Part shown: positions 12,572 to 23,147 of the stretch, piece after piece
Numbering within the stretch: position 1 is the first letter of the stretch
Layout of the letters: every line of letters begins with the position of its first letter
Assembly: GCA_022578605.1 (NCBI GenBank)
Contig: MU394065.1
Span: 310,001-374,000 of the forward strand
DNA from: Camillea tinctor
Lineage: Eukaryota; Ascomycota; Sordariomycetes; Xylariales; Xylariaceae
Direction of reading: 5' to 3'
DNA: 64,000 nt
Translations under genes and position numbers: made by a program
The notes under the pieces: model-generated
Told to the model about the DNA's origin: nothing
Databases searched by the model: none
The model's input: only the letters and a program-made list of their open reading frames with translations

Positions 12572-14695
12572 ATGGGTGTCTGCCAGTCATGCTGCGGAGG
12601 TACATATAGAAGATACCATAACACGAACCATGCTGTTTGGGCTGGTGCTTTGTTTGGCAAATGCTGAGTTGTGACAGGGAAGTCCCGCGATGGGCTCTAC
12701 GAGCCAGTTCTAGCCGACAGCGAAAGAGAAGCTGTCGCTGACTTGCTCCAATATCTTGAGAATGTATGTTTTCATGCCCGCCGGCACTCCTCTCCCTCCA
12801 CCGCTTCTCAAGTTGACCATTTCGCAGCGCGGCGAGACCGACTTCTTCTCCGGCGAACCCCTTCGAGCCCTTAGCACCTTGGTCTTTTCCGACAACATCG
12901 ACTTGCAACGGAGTGCGAGCTTGACCTTTGCAGAGATCACCGAGCGAGGTACGTCATAGGTGCAAGTGTTGATCATTGGGAGGCACTTGTCCCGCATTTA
13001 TATGCCATTTGGCATGTCCATTAGCATTTGCATGTGTCTTGTCACGTACTAACAGGTTCGAAGATGTTCGTGAAGTCGACCGGGACACCCTCGAGCCAAT
13101 CCTCTTCCTTCTCCAAAGTCCCGACATTGAAGTCCAAAGAGCAGCTAGTGCAGCTCTTGGAAATCTAGCCGTGAACAGTAAGTTGACTTCCCACGAGATT
13201 CCATCCCCCCTTCTTCTACTCTTCCTTTTTTTACTGATCTGTTCGTCCATCTAGCTGAAAACAAGGTGCTCATTGTCCAGTTGGGCGGTCTGACACCGCT
13301 CATCCGCCAAATGCTCTCGCCCAATGTCGAAGTCCAATGCAACGCTGTGGGATGCATCACCAACCTAGCCACTCATGAGGAGAACAAAGCCAAGATTGCG
13401 CGGTCTGGTGCCCTTGGTCCACTCACGCGGTTGGCCAAGTCGAGAGACATGAGGGTACAGCGAAATGCAACTGGGGCTCTCCTTAACATGACACATTCAG
13501 GTATGGATTTAATAACTCTCAAAGCCGAGTCTCAGGTTGTCTCACATGTTGCATAGACGAAAATCGTATACAACTGGTCAATGCGGGCGCCATCCCCGTA
13601 TTGGTTCAGCTCCTTTCATCACCTGACGTTGATGTTCAATATTATTGCACAACGGCCCTCAGCAACATTGCTGTGGACTCGAACAACCGAAGAATACTTG
13701 CTTCTTCCGAGCCAAAGCTCGTACAGTCGCTGGTCAATCTGATGGACTCTTCGTCTCCTAAGGTGCAATGTCAAGCCGCATTGGCGCTTCGGAATTTGGC
13801 CTCGGACGAGAAGTACCAACTCGATATTGTTCGTGCCCAAGGACTCAACCCCCTCCTCCGCCTGCTACAGTCCTCCTATCTCCCCCTTATCCTGTCCGCG
13901 GTCGCCTGTATCCGCAATATCTCTATCCACCCATTAAACGAATCCCCGATTATTGAAGCGGGTTTCCTCAAGCCCCTGGTAGATCTCTTGGGCTCGACGG
14001 ATAATGAAGAAATCCAATGTCATGCCATCTCGACCCTCCGAAACCTGGCAGCTAGCTCCGACAGGAACAAGGCCCTAGTCCTAGAAGCAGGTGCGGTGCA
14101 GAAGTGCAAGCAGCTTGTCTTGGACGTTCCGGTTACAGTACAGTCTGAAATGACTGCTGCGATTGCCGTTCTGGCCCTTTCGGATCACCTCAAGACTCAC
14201 TTGCTAAATCTTGGTGTTTTTGACGTTCTTATACCTTTAACACACTCTCCAAGCATTGAGGTACAAGGAAACAGTGCTGCGGCTCTCGGTAACCTATCAT
14301 CGAAAGGTAAGGTTTGATCGATTTTGGTATCTCTCGTACGAAGTTGGAGCTAACGCATCCTAGTTGATGATTACACTATATTTGTGCAAGACTGGCAAGA
14401 GCCCAACGGTGGTATCCACGGTTACCTCAGTAGGTTCCTAGCCAGCGGTGACCCTACATTCCAGCATATCGCTATCTGGACGCTACTCCAGCTCCTCGAA
14501 TCTGAGGATAAGACCTTAATTGGGTTGATTGGGAAATCGGACGAGATTGTGGAGATGATCAAACAGATTGCGAACCGACAGCTCGAATCCGACAACGAAT
14601 TCGAGGATGACGATGAAGGGGAGGTTATTAACCTTGCTCAACGCTGCCTCGAGCTCCTCGGCCAGAGCATGTCGAAGGCGCATATCGAAGGATGA
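12572..14695 (+). CDS. VAC8: Vacuolar armadillo-repeat protein VAC8
   Basis: Seven exons: 12572-12599, 12678-12763, 12828-12948, 13064-13177, 13255-13500, 13557-14306 and 14364-14695, for 558 aa. The start [10 protein letters not shown] shows the dual lipidation signal of Vac8: Gly2 for myristoylation and Cys4, Cys7 and Cys8 for palmitoylation, anchoring the protein to the vacuole membrane. Tandem armadillo repeats fill most of the rest, with repeated signatures such as [30 protein letters not shown] and [16 protein letters not shown]. Known roles of the family are vacuole inheritance, nucleus-vacuole junctions, vacuole fusion and cytoplasm-to-vacuole targeting. The first exon is only 28 nt and carries just the lipidation signal. 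Intron 3 must end at AAG (13061-13063) to keep the repeat frame. Length is close to the roughly 560-580 aa usual in the family. Confidence 0.95.
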
Positions 14696-15573
14696 AGGAT
14701 GACGTACTCGTTGTAGTACGTAAGACGAATCTCGTTTTGAGCCATCAATATTTTTAGGTTACATTCAGCATCCAGAGCGGACACGGCGGTCATGTGGGGG
14801 GAGTTGAAGGCGTATCTATATATGCATGCATTTCTAATGTTTTTTCGAGGGGGCTATATCTCTTTGTTTTGAGCCTTGAATTTGCTTCCCTTTTATCCGC
14901 GCAGGTGCATATTCGCGATGGTGGTCACAAATCACGAATGAGGCGTATTTTTGCAGACCCCGTGGTGTCTTCTCTACAACCTAGCTAGGCTTGCACTCGA
15001 AGAAGAGGTGGTGATGATGATAGTGGAGTTTCGTTGTTGTTTTTTTTTTTCTTGTAAGAACGATTGATGTCTCATTTGTATGCTTGGAAGGTGGAGGGCT
15101 GGAAGGGAAATGGTTGAATCCGGGAAAAAAGAGAAAGATGAAGACAATGCAAATCTCCTCATCCTATCCTAGAAACGAACTCTGTGTGTAATGCAGAATT
15201 ACAATTTTTTTTTTTTACTAAAGGAACGAGAATCCCTTGAGTGTTCATGTAATTAGATTGTCACCACCCCTCTTCCCCCCTTTCCCCCTCTCTTTTCGCG
15301 AAGATGATATCCGAACAATGATAGCCTTTAGCGAAGAAAAAAGCCTTTCCCCTTGTGCGCGATTATGTGATTAACAATGGCATGTTTGGTATGTTCTCAA
15401 TCTCTAGTCCTATACAACGCCTTACATATGACGTAGGGTACGATATGGGGTCTATGGAGGGAGCTATCGTAGTAGTCTAGTCTAGTCTCCAAACACTAGT
15501 AGTTCCCGCTTCTGTAGTTGGGTTGACGGGACCCGTCCGTGATTATTAAGAGGCGACCGGCTTCGGCTTCGGC
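14696..15573. other. Convergent 3' region of VAC8 and IMP1
   Basis: Contains the 3' UTRs of two converging genes. It has poly-T runs (about 15040-15050 and 15206-15217) and a C/T-rich stretch (15266-15295). No coding signal is seen. Confidence 0.5.
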
Positions 15574-16472
15574 TCAACCGGGTCGCGCGAGGGCGGCCTC
15601 CGGATGTCGCAGGCCGTTCTCGACCTTGGAAAACCAGTAGAGCGGGTTCCAGCTGTCGAAGGACACCTTGGCGACGACCTTGCCTTTGATCAGGCCCAGC
15701 GGCAGCGGCCCGAAGTCGCGGCTGTCCCGCGACCAGGGGAGGTTGTCGCCTACGATGTAGCAGTGGCCCCTGGGTACCTGGTTCGGGTTAGTTGGATAAT
15801 GCGGGTGTTAAGGAGTGAAAGGGGTGAAATCCACTCTGTAATGGCGGGATTGGATAGGGGAGGAGTGCTGCTCTGCTATATAGTCTTCTCCACATTTATT
15901 GTTTGATGCGTAGCCACTCCCCTACCCCTTCCCCCTTTTTTTTCTTGCTCATCCTCGTGAGATCAAGACTAGTGGGCAGTTTACGTAGACATCTCAACGA
16001 GGTTGCTTCCATGAATACACCCATTCACACCCTTCATCTATCTACCTAGCCCCTTTCCACAACGGCAAAAAGAAGAGCCCCCCGAAAAAAAAAAAGAAGA
16101 TAAACCACATACCTGTATCATCCCCCCCGCCGCCGTCCCTCCCCCCCCTTCTTCCTCATCCTCATACTCGCCCGCCAGCCCCGGCGAGTTCAGCAACACG
16201 TAGTCCCCGGGCAGCCCGATGACGCGCTTGACGCCCTCCTCGCCCGTCTCGACGGGGATGCCGTAGGCCACGCAGTCGCCCACGCGCACGCCCCGCCCGC
16301 GCCGGCACCGCCGGTCCGTCACGAACCACTCCTGCGTCGTCATGAAGGTGGGCAGCATGGAGGGCCCCCACCCCGCGCCCACGCTGAACCCGTACGTGAG
16401 GCCGACGTGCGCGAGGGCGAGGCCCTTGAGGGTGGCGAGGAGGAGGCGGAGGGGGTGGCCTAGGAAGGGCAT
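15574..16472 (-). CDS. IMP1: Mitochondrial inner membrane protease subunit 1 (S26 signal peptidase)
   Basis: Two exons, 16472-16113 and 15777-15574, for 187 aa. The catalytic serine is Ser38 in GWGPSMLPTF and the general-base lysine is Lys82 in VKRVIGLPGD. The second exon carries the conserved GDNLPWSRDSRDFGPLP box. Together these identify the Imp1-type subunit of the inner membrane peptidase, which removes sorting signals from proteins delivered to the intermembrane space. An N-terminal hydrophobic stretch (about residues 8-30) is the likely membrane anchor. The intron is unusually long for this window (335 nt, 15778-16112), with standard GTATGT and CAG ends. An acidic, glycine-rich insert (EYEDEEEGGGG) sits before the exon junction. 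It is divergent from the mitochondrial IF-3 gene, 625 nt apart. IMP2 is the alternative, but the GPSMLPTF box fits IMP1 better. Confidence 0.9.
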
Positions 16473-17097
16473 CTTTTTTTGGTTTTTTTTTGGTTTTTCT
16501 CTTTTCTGGTGCCCGTGGTTTGTGGCTTTTTTTTTGGTTGTGGTTGTTTATATTGATCACTTTGGGGGAATGAGAGATTTATTTGTCATTTGTGAGAGTA
16601 TGGGTTTATGCGAGTAAGATCCATCTTAACTTTATCGGTTGTTGAGATGGGTTTGGTGAATTCATGCCTCGATGTGGTTTTTAACTGAGTTGTAAGTGAG
16701 AGTGTGAGTGAGTTTGGAGTGAGAAGACACTGACTTATGTAACCTTATTTAACTTACTGATGAGATTTGATTTAAAGTAGCTCACTTGTAACATTGAAAT
16801 GCATATGTAATCTGAAAATCGGGACCCCTCCATCTCGGCTTGGCATGACGCTAGGTTCCCCACTCTGCAGTATGATTGGCCCTTAAACCCAATTGCAGAT
16901 CTCAGTGAACAGAAACTTCAAAGTTCTTTTTTTTCTACTGGTAATTTTGAATGTTACCTTTAAAAATCTTCTCACCCCAAGAGAGGACAGGGAGCTCCAA
17001 TTAGCATATGCGTCTCTCCTGGAGTATACAAAAGTAAACCAAAGACGGGGAGAAAGGAAAACACATAAAAAATAAAAATAAAACCTCATACTTCAAA
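16473..17097. promoter_or_regulatory. Divergent promoter between IMP1 and mitochondrial IF-3
   Basis: The 625-nt interval between the two start codons must carry both promoters. An inverted CCAAT core (ATTGG) lies at about 16874-16878 and a direct CCAAT at about 16997-17001. This is an inference from position; no transcription start can be read from the sequence. Confidence 0.4.
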
Positions 17098-18084
17098 ATG
17101 AGGCACACCCGCTGTCTCTACTCCCCCGCGCGAGCTCTTCACCGGGTCTTTCTCTCGGACCTCGCCAGCAGCAGTGGCTACCACAATGGCCTCCTCAGAG
17201 CACAGCCGGCTCTTAGAGCAGCAGCAGCATCATCATCTATCGGCATAGTAACGAAACCGCGGCAGCTATCCCCACTAGTCCTCCAACTCCAGTCCCAGCG
17301 GTACGCCAGCAGCAGAAAGAAGAACAAATACAAGAAACCGCCGCCCAAGAAGCAGCACCTGAAAAACGAGGAGATCCCCAGCGAGTGGGTGCAGATCGTG
17401 ACGCCGGAGGGGGGCCTCGCCCCGCCGGAGCGGCTGCACCACGCCCTGCGGGCCATCAACCTGGACACGCACGCGCTGATCATGGTGTCCAAGCCGCCCC
17501 GCGGGTCGTCGGAGGACGCGGAGGAAGACGAAGACGACATGCTGTCGTGGACCCGGGGACCGGCGCCGGCCCAGCAGCAGCAGCAGCCGGTGGTGTGCAA
17601 GGTGGTGGACCTGAAGGTGCAGATGGCGGAAGAAGCGGAGGCGGCGCGGGAGGCGCGGGCGCGGGCGCTCAGCACCAAGGAGCTGGAGATCAACTGGGCG
17701 ATCGCGCCGTACGACCTGGTGCACAAGCTGAGGAAGCTGCGGAGCTTCCTCAACAAGGGCATGCGCGTGGTGGTCACGCTCGCGCGCAAGCGCGGCAGCC
17801 GCCCCGCGACCCCCGAGAAGGCCGCTTCGGTCCTGGAGGAGGTGCGTGCCGCGGCGCTGGAGATGGATAAGGTGGTCGAGGCGCGCCAGCCTGAGGGTGA
17901 GGTCAATAGGGTCCTGCAGCTTGTGTTCCAGGGCCCGACGAAGAAGAAGGAGGATAAGGGGAAGAAGGGGAAGCAGGAGGAGGAGGAGGAGGAGGAGGAG
18001 GAGGATGAGGATGAGGAGGAGGGTGAGGAGGGTGGGGAGGAGGAGGGGGCAGATAGGGAAAAGGTTGAAGAGCAGAGGTTTTGA
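17098..18084 (+). CDS. Mitochondrial translation initiation factor IF-3 (fungal type)
   Basis: Single exon, 328 aa. The N-terminus (MRHTRCLYSPARALHRVF) is basic and lacks acidic residues, as in a mitochondrial presequence. The C-terminal IF-3 domain is recognised in KELEINWAIAPYDLVHKLRK and FLNKGMRVVVTLARKRG. That helix-strand unit binds the small ribosomal subunit to promote start-codon selection. Residues about 270-328 are an extension, first lysine-rich and then almost pure Glu/Asp/Gly (about 297-325), encoded by GAG/GAT repeats. The stop is TGA at 18082-18084. The gene is GC-rich. A poly-Gln run lies at about residues 158-162. Yeast Aim23 is the corresponding factor. Confidence 0.88.
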   Translation: MRHTRCLYSPARALHRVFLSDLASSSGYHNGLLRAQPALRAAAASSSIGIVTKPRQLSPLVLQLQSQRYASSRKKNKYKKPPPKKQHLKNEEIPSEWVQIVTPEGGLAPPERLHHALRAINLDTHALIMVSKPPRGSSEDAEEDEDDMLSWTRGPAPAQQQQQPVVCKVVDLKVQMAEEAEAAREARARALSTKELEINWAIAPYDLVHKLRKLRSFLNKGMRVVVTLARKRGSRPATPEKAASVLEEVRAAALEMDKVVEARQPEGEVNRVLQLVFQGPTKKKEDKGKKGKQEEEEEEEEEDEDEEEGEEGGEEEGADREKVEEQRF

Positions 18085-18862
18085 TCTCTCAAAACACAGC
18101 AAAGAAGGGAGAAGGGGGAAAACTAAGTAGGGTACATTCTGTTAGACTTGAAGAAAACCTGAAGGCCCTAAGATGAAGAGGGGAGGAGAGAAAATAAAAG
18201 GAAGCGCGTATAGATTGGGCACCTCTTCTGTTTATAGAAAACAGAGTTGACTTGTAAAGTATGAAATCTCAACAAATAAGAAAAGATAAGGAAGACAAAA
18301 ATAAAATAAAAGAGAGAACTAGGCATGATACGAAAGGACATGTTTTAATTCCTATTTCACACTTCGTAGACTTATATCAGAATAAAGTGTCTAGATTAAA
18401 GGCAATACGCACTACTGATGCAAACTAACATCTCTTCCTTCGAGAACCAGGCTTTCAAAGCCGCCTTGCCGGAACGCCGACTATCCTGAGTCCAATGTAC
18501 CGCCCGCCAACCTTACCCCGTTGCCGCCCGGTATAAGACCAGGGTTTATATTCCGGCATTGTATATAGGAAAGTATGCAGTATGAGGTTTCTTTCATCTC
18601 ATCTCATCATATCTGACCCTTCGCTCTGGTCCTAGCTCCTATTTCTATTTTCATCCGATATTTCGAAATGTTTAAAACCCGTTGATTTTTGAGCTGTTGT
18701 AGCGTAGCAAGTAAGGAGATGAGGGATTATTGTGTTGGTATGTTGTTGATCGTGATAATAAAAAGGTGTCTTGAATAAAATATATACGGCGTCATTTGTC
18801 TTGCTACTAAATACTCGGGATTTCTTTTGCTTTTTAGCTTCATTAATATTCTTTTCTTCTTC
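18085..18862. other. Convergent 3' region of IF-3 and the GH76 gene
   Basis: The 3' UTRs of two converging genes: AT-rich, with A-rich runs at about 18180-18330 that could serve polyadenylation. No open frame worth reporting. Confidence 0.5.
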
Positions 18863-20347
18863 TTATTCCTTCATGATGAAGAAGCTCCCGCCCATGACGC
18901 TGAACACCACGGCAGTGGTCATGAAACCTGCGGCCACCTTCTCACCCATGGTGATGGGCGCAAGCTGGGGCACCTTGTCCTCGTACGAGGCACCGGCGTT
19001 GACGTTTCCTACCGACGTGCCCCCTGTATCGGCCGTGACGGGCCCTGCCGCCCGTTTTACTAGTGTGTACTGTATTGCGGATAGGGCGCTCATCTGGGGC
19101 CCCACACCAACGAGGCCATCGAAGTCAGACTTCTTGGTCCACTGGAAGCCACATGCTGTGCCCGCCTCACCCTTAAACTCGGGTGCGCCTGTCGAGCCTG
19201 AGCATTGCTCTGCTGCGCCTGCAGCAGAGGTTTGTATTAGCGGTGCTATCGTATCGGCCGTGTAAGGAGCTAGGATCTGGGTTGACGCCATCCACCGCAT
19301 TAGGTAGCCCTTGAATGTCTGTTGGTCGACATCACAAAGACCGAACGGCTCGCACTGGTGCTCGATGACAATGCCATCTACGAAAAAGTAATCGGTGGTC
19401 CTCGTAAGTAGGCCGTCTAGCCGCTGCTTCCAGGTATCGTTTCCTTCGGTGTAGTTGTACATCACCGCGGCCCCTTGCAAGAATATACCCGCGTTATAGG
19501 TCCACTGCGCACGATTGACGTTCTTACATTCCTCCTCTACCCCACCACCGTCGTAGATGTTGAACTCGTCGTCGATGAGCTGTGTTTCTGTCATCCAATC
19601 CCACACCTTCTCGGCCCAATCTGCATAAGTCTGGTTTCCAGTGTATCTTGCTAGCCTCGAGGCAACGTTGAAGAAGCAGCCGTTTGAAATGGAGTTTTTG
19701 TAGTTGAAGCCGTTGTTAAAGGTGAATATCTGCCACCGTAGTCCTCCGCCACACTTTTGTTCATCCCATCGAGTGACGTATTCGTTGAATACCGCCTGCA
19801 CGAGTGCTAACCACTGGGGCTGGTCTTCTGGAGGGTTCGGGAAATTGTTCTCAGCGGCGGACATGGCTGCCATGGCCCAAAATCCCTGGTCGTCGTTTCC
19901 TTCGGTACTAGTCTGGTTCTCTGGCATAAAATCTTGATCTCTACCAACTTGATGAAGCATTGCTTGGGTTGTCACGTCGTTATACGTCTCATCTCCAGTA
20001 TAATGCCAATAGTCTATCATCGTCCCAAACATAGCACCAGCCTCCCACCCTATTGAACTTGTAAGCTATAATTCGACACAAAGCGTCAATTTCTCTTACA
20101 GAAATATGGATCAGGCAAATTGCCTGGAACATCACCAGTGTTGTTGCCTGTGTAGTATTTTAACAACCCGAAGGCAACTGTGCTAGCCCCTTCCTTGATC
20201 GAGTCTATAGCCATGATGTCAGCAAAGCACTATATTAATCATCATCCTCTAGAAATACGTACCATCGTTGGTAAAGTCAATCTGTACAGCATTTATTACA
20301 CCTGCCAGCAGGCCTACGGTGCCTGCCGCGCGTAGTGATGGGCGCAT
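18863..20347 (-). CDS. GPI-anchored mannan endo-1,6-alpha-mannosidase-like protein (GH76, DFG5/DCW1 family)
   Basis: Three exons, 20347-20263, 20204-20100 and 20049-18863, for 458 aa. The protein starts with a signal peptide ([20 protein letters not shown]). It then shows the family's opening, [20 protein letters not shown] followed by [17 protein letters not shown], and the paired aspartates in [18 protein letters not shown] that are expected in the active site. Many NxS/T sites are present (NNT, NQT, NYT). The C-terminus has a Gly/Ser/Ala-rich region and a last hydrophobic stretch ([17 protein letters not shown]), consistent with a GPI-anchor signal. Members of this family transfer GPI-anchored wall proteins onto the cell-wall glucan. 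The second intron uses an acceptor after CTATAG, chosen because it restores the family's D-S-I-K start. Several paralogues occur in filamentous fungi, so no single yeast name is assigned. Confidence 0.92.
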
Positions 20348-22022
20348 TATGGAATGAATGTGTTAAAAGGTCGTAAAAAAGGAGAACGGGTCGTGTCCCG
20401 GGTCTGGGAATTCGACGTTGGAAAAGAAAAGAAAGTGAGTCGATTACTGTATGCACATGTCCTCGATCATGTGGATGTCCGAGACGAACGAAAGAACGAA
20501 CGGAGCGTCCGCGAAGGCTCTGGGGCCGGACAAGCGATCTTGTCGTTTGGTTTTAAACCACTTAAGGTGCTATACCAACGACGAGTAACAGAACGAGGAT
20601 ATGTCACCAGGACGGCCGAAGCGAAGGGACAACAAAGAAAGACTCGGCCAGGAGCAAAGAGAATGTAATTAAAAGGAGAAAAGAAACAAATACAAAGAGA
20701 ACGAAGTACAACACCAGGTCGCCCAAAAAAAGAACAAGAAAGAAGCAAGCTTCGATCTAGAAGCGCCTATGAAGATTAATCAAGAAGAGATGTAGAAGAG
20801 AGAGAAAAAAAACAAATAATAATAACAAGAATAATGAAAAGACCCGAAGACGTCTTCTGGGGTATGTTGTGTGTGTCTTCCCAGATGCAGGTTCTGCAAC
20901 AGGAAACACCACATCAAAGGGTCTCCCCCCAGCTGACCCTTGACATAACCAATAACTCGCTTTTGCCCCTATACCAAGTGGCAGAGTTATGAGCTCGATG
21001 CAACGCTCGTAGCGGCTGGGGCAGGTGAAGTGAGCCGTCAAGACGCTGAGGCTGTGCTTGTGCATGTGTGAGTGTGCAGGCAGCGCGAAGGTGAAACCAG
21101 TCGGGTCCCAGGCGATCCGAGTTTCGAGTTTCGCATCAAGGCAGTGATGCACACTAGGCCATCCATTTCTTGGCCGGAGATCACAGGGGTCCTGCACATT
21201 TCGAGCTTCGTGGTTTGCGGATCACCTCGAGATCTATTGCTATTATTACCATTAAGCGTATTCAGAGTGAGCTAGGCTGGTCAAGGGTTCGTGGTTATGA
21301 ACCAACTTAGCGCTACATGTATAGTAGCGTATGTATGTAGTAGCGCTGGTATGGAGTAGTTAGTTGTATGGAGTATAGAGAGGAACAGAGAAAAAGTATG
21401 GAGCAGAGAAAAAGTGTGGAGGAGGGAAAAAGTTGGGACGTTCAAAGTCGCTTTGATTCGTCGGGCTCGGATCTGAGTTTGGGGCTAAATTAGAGGGGGC
21501 GAACCGCTCCCTACCTATCCAACCTGCTCTACCAGCCATATCCTGGAGTACATACACTATGTACCCCAATTCCCAAGCCTAAAACCCCCAATCTGCCAGC
21601 ATCCGTCTTTATTAGGTAAGTTTAGCAATTGAGGTCAATATGTATCGTTATAGGTTGTGGTTTATATCGTATACATTCCTCTGAGTAGAGATCAATTCTT
21701 TTCCAACTTGACTACAACTGTGAATTCCCTTAAACATACCTATAAAACATAATTGACTACCTACCCTGCAAGTAACATTACAACTCAACATTGACAAGTC
21801 ACTTGTAAGGTAGAGTCCATCTCCACCTTAAACCTCTATAACATACGGCGTAAGACAATTTAAGCTAGAACCCGAAGAAAAGCTCATCGTTCTAAATTAG
21901 ATTTTACGAGTCTGTGGTATCTATTAAAAAAAAGAAAGGAAAAGAGAAACATAACCCTAAAAGCAAATTTTTCATTAAATATCATCTCTGAGATTGACTT
22001 CAGTAGATCATCTAACTCCCCC
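20348..22022. other. Intergenic region upstream of the GH76 gene
   Basis: Holds the GH76 promoter and 5' UTR on the left and the NAP 3' UTR on the right. An A-rich, purine-biased stretch (about 20370-20830) corresponds to a CT-rich leader on the transcribed strand. Short open frames here look like chance. Nothing else recognised. Confidence 0.5.
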
Positions 22023-23147
22023 TTAGGCCTTTCGTTTCTTTAGAGGAGGCTCCTTAGTACTGGCCTCACCCTCATCTTCATCATCATCATCATCCTCCTC
22101 GTCCATGTCATCTTCATCCTCTTCCTCGAAATCAACGTCGCTGACCGCATCAGCCTCCTGAGCTTGGGCTGTGATAAAGGTTAGCACGGTTTGAGCAAGT
22201 AAATTGTAGTCACTTACTGAAGTATCTGATCGCGTTGGGCCATAGCTCATCGCTGATGGCCACAGCCAACTCGTCGCCGTCTGGGAAGATCTCGAGAGAA
22301 GTTTCCTCATCTTCATCTTCTTCTTCGGCTTCCACAACCGCTTTCAGTTCAGGAGCCTCGCCACTAGCACGCTGAGCCCGCTCCTTTTGGATCTTTTCAA
22401 TAGCGAGCCGGCTCTCCTCAGCAGATATGTTTTCCCCACGATACCCAAACCAACAGAAAAACGATACCCCACCAAGACCAGTGGCTTGAATCTTTTCCAT
22501 CAGTGCTTTCTGGTCAGGCGACCACTCCTGAGTCTTCTTGGCTTTCTTGCTGTCCCCGTTGGTTTGGGCCTGGCTCTTCTCTTGCTCCCAGACTTTTACG
22601 ACCAAGTCCAGCATACCTTGAGTGAGGTCCTTGCCAGCCTTCCACTTGATTGGGACAGGCTCGCTGACCAGGCTAGCGTCGCCATCCTTAGAGTGGCGGT
22701 ACCAGAACTTCTTCTCGAGCACCTTGTCCTCGAAATATTCATTGTCGGCGAAGTTCATCTGAATGGCGATGCTCCGAGGGTCGCCATCAGTACCATCCTC
22801 AATCTCAAAGCGAGAAACCGAGATGGAGTTCAGCGACGACAGTAGCACAGCCGAGTCAGATGGCAGAATGTACTGGTCGATGTCCGGGGGGGCTTGCTCA
22901 AAGACCAAGGGCCAGAAATTGGGGATCTTTGCGATCACTTTTTGTCTCTTCTCATACAAGGGCTTGGTAAGAGCGGCCTGTCGACGGACTAAGAGGCGGG
23001 TTAGCATGTGCGACGGAGCAGCAGCCCGGATCTTCATCTGCCAAGGTCTGTGCACTGACTTATCTCTGTTTCGACATCATCGAAGTCTCGCTCGAGGTCG
23101 GCAAGGTCTTCGTAAGTGACGTTGGCTTCCTCGGTTGGGGCGGCCAT
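22023..23147 (-). CDS. NAP-family histone chaperone (SET/VPS75 type)
   Basis: Three exons, 23147-23060, 22988-22218 and 22168-22023, for 334 aa. An N-terminal dimerisation helix (residues 10-35) leads into KPLYEKRQKVIAKIPNFWPL, the diagnostic SET/NAP segment. The earmuff region follows with ISVSRFEIED, YFEDKVLEKKFWYR and the WSPDQKALMEK helix. The SFFCWFGYRG motif then precedes a strongly acidic tail (Glu/Asp runs at about 265-275 and 300-320). The C-terminus ends KKRKA, a possible nuclear signal. The family shields histones H3-H4 or H2A-H2B and partners acetyltransferases. The protein resembles the SET/Vps75 branch more than canonical Nap1, being shorter at the N-terminus. It is divergent from TIM22. 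Confidence 0.88.

Noticed and set aside
17178..18102. Long open frames on the minus strand opposite the IF-3 gene (Ser-rich and Leu-rich products)
   Set aside because: They mirror the GC-rich, repeat-containing IF-3 exon. The products are low-complexity, and the plus-strand product is a clear family member.
20757..21197. Minus-strand frame of 146 codons upstream of the GH76 gene
   Set aside because: Leu/Phe-rich end comes from CT-rich leader DNA; likely 5' UTR or promoter.
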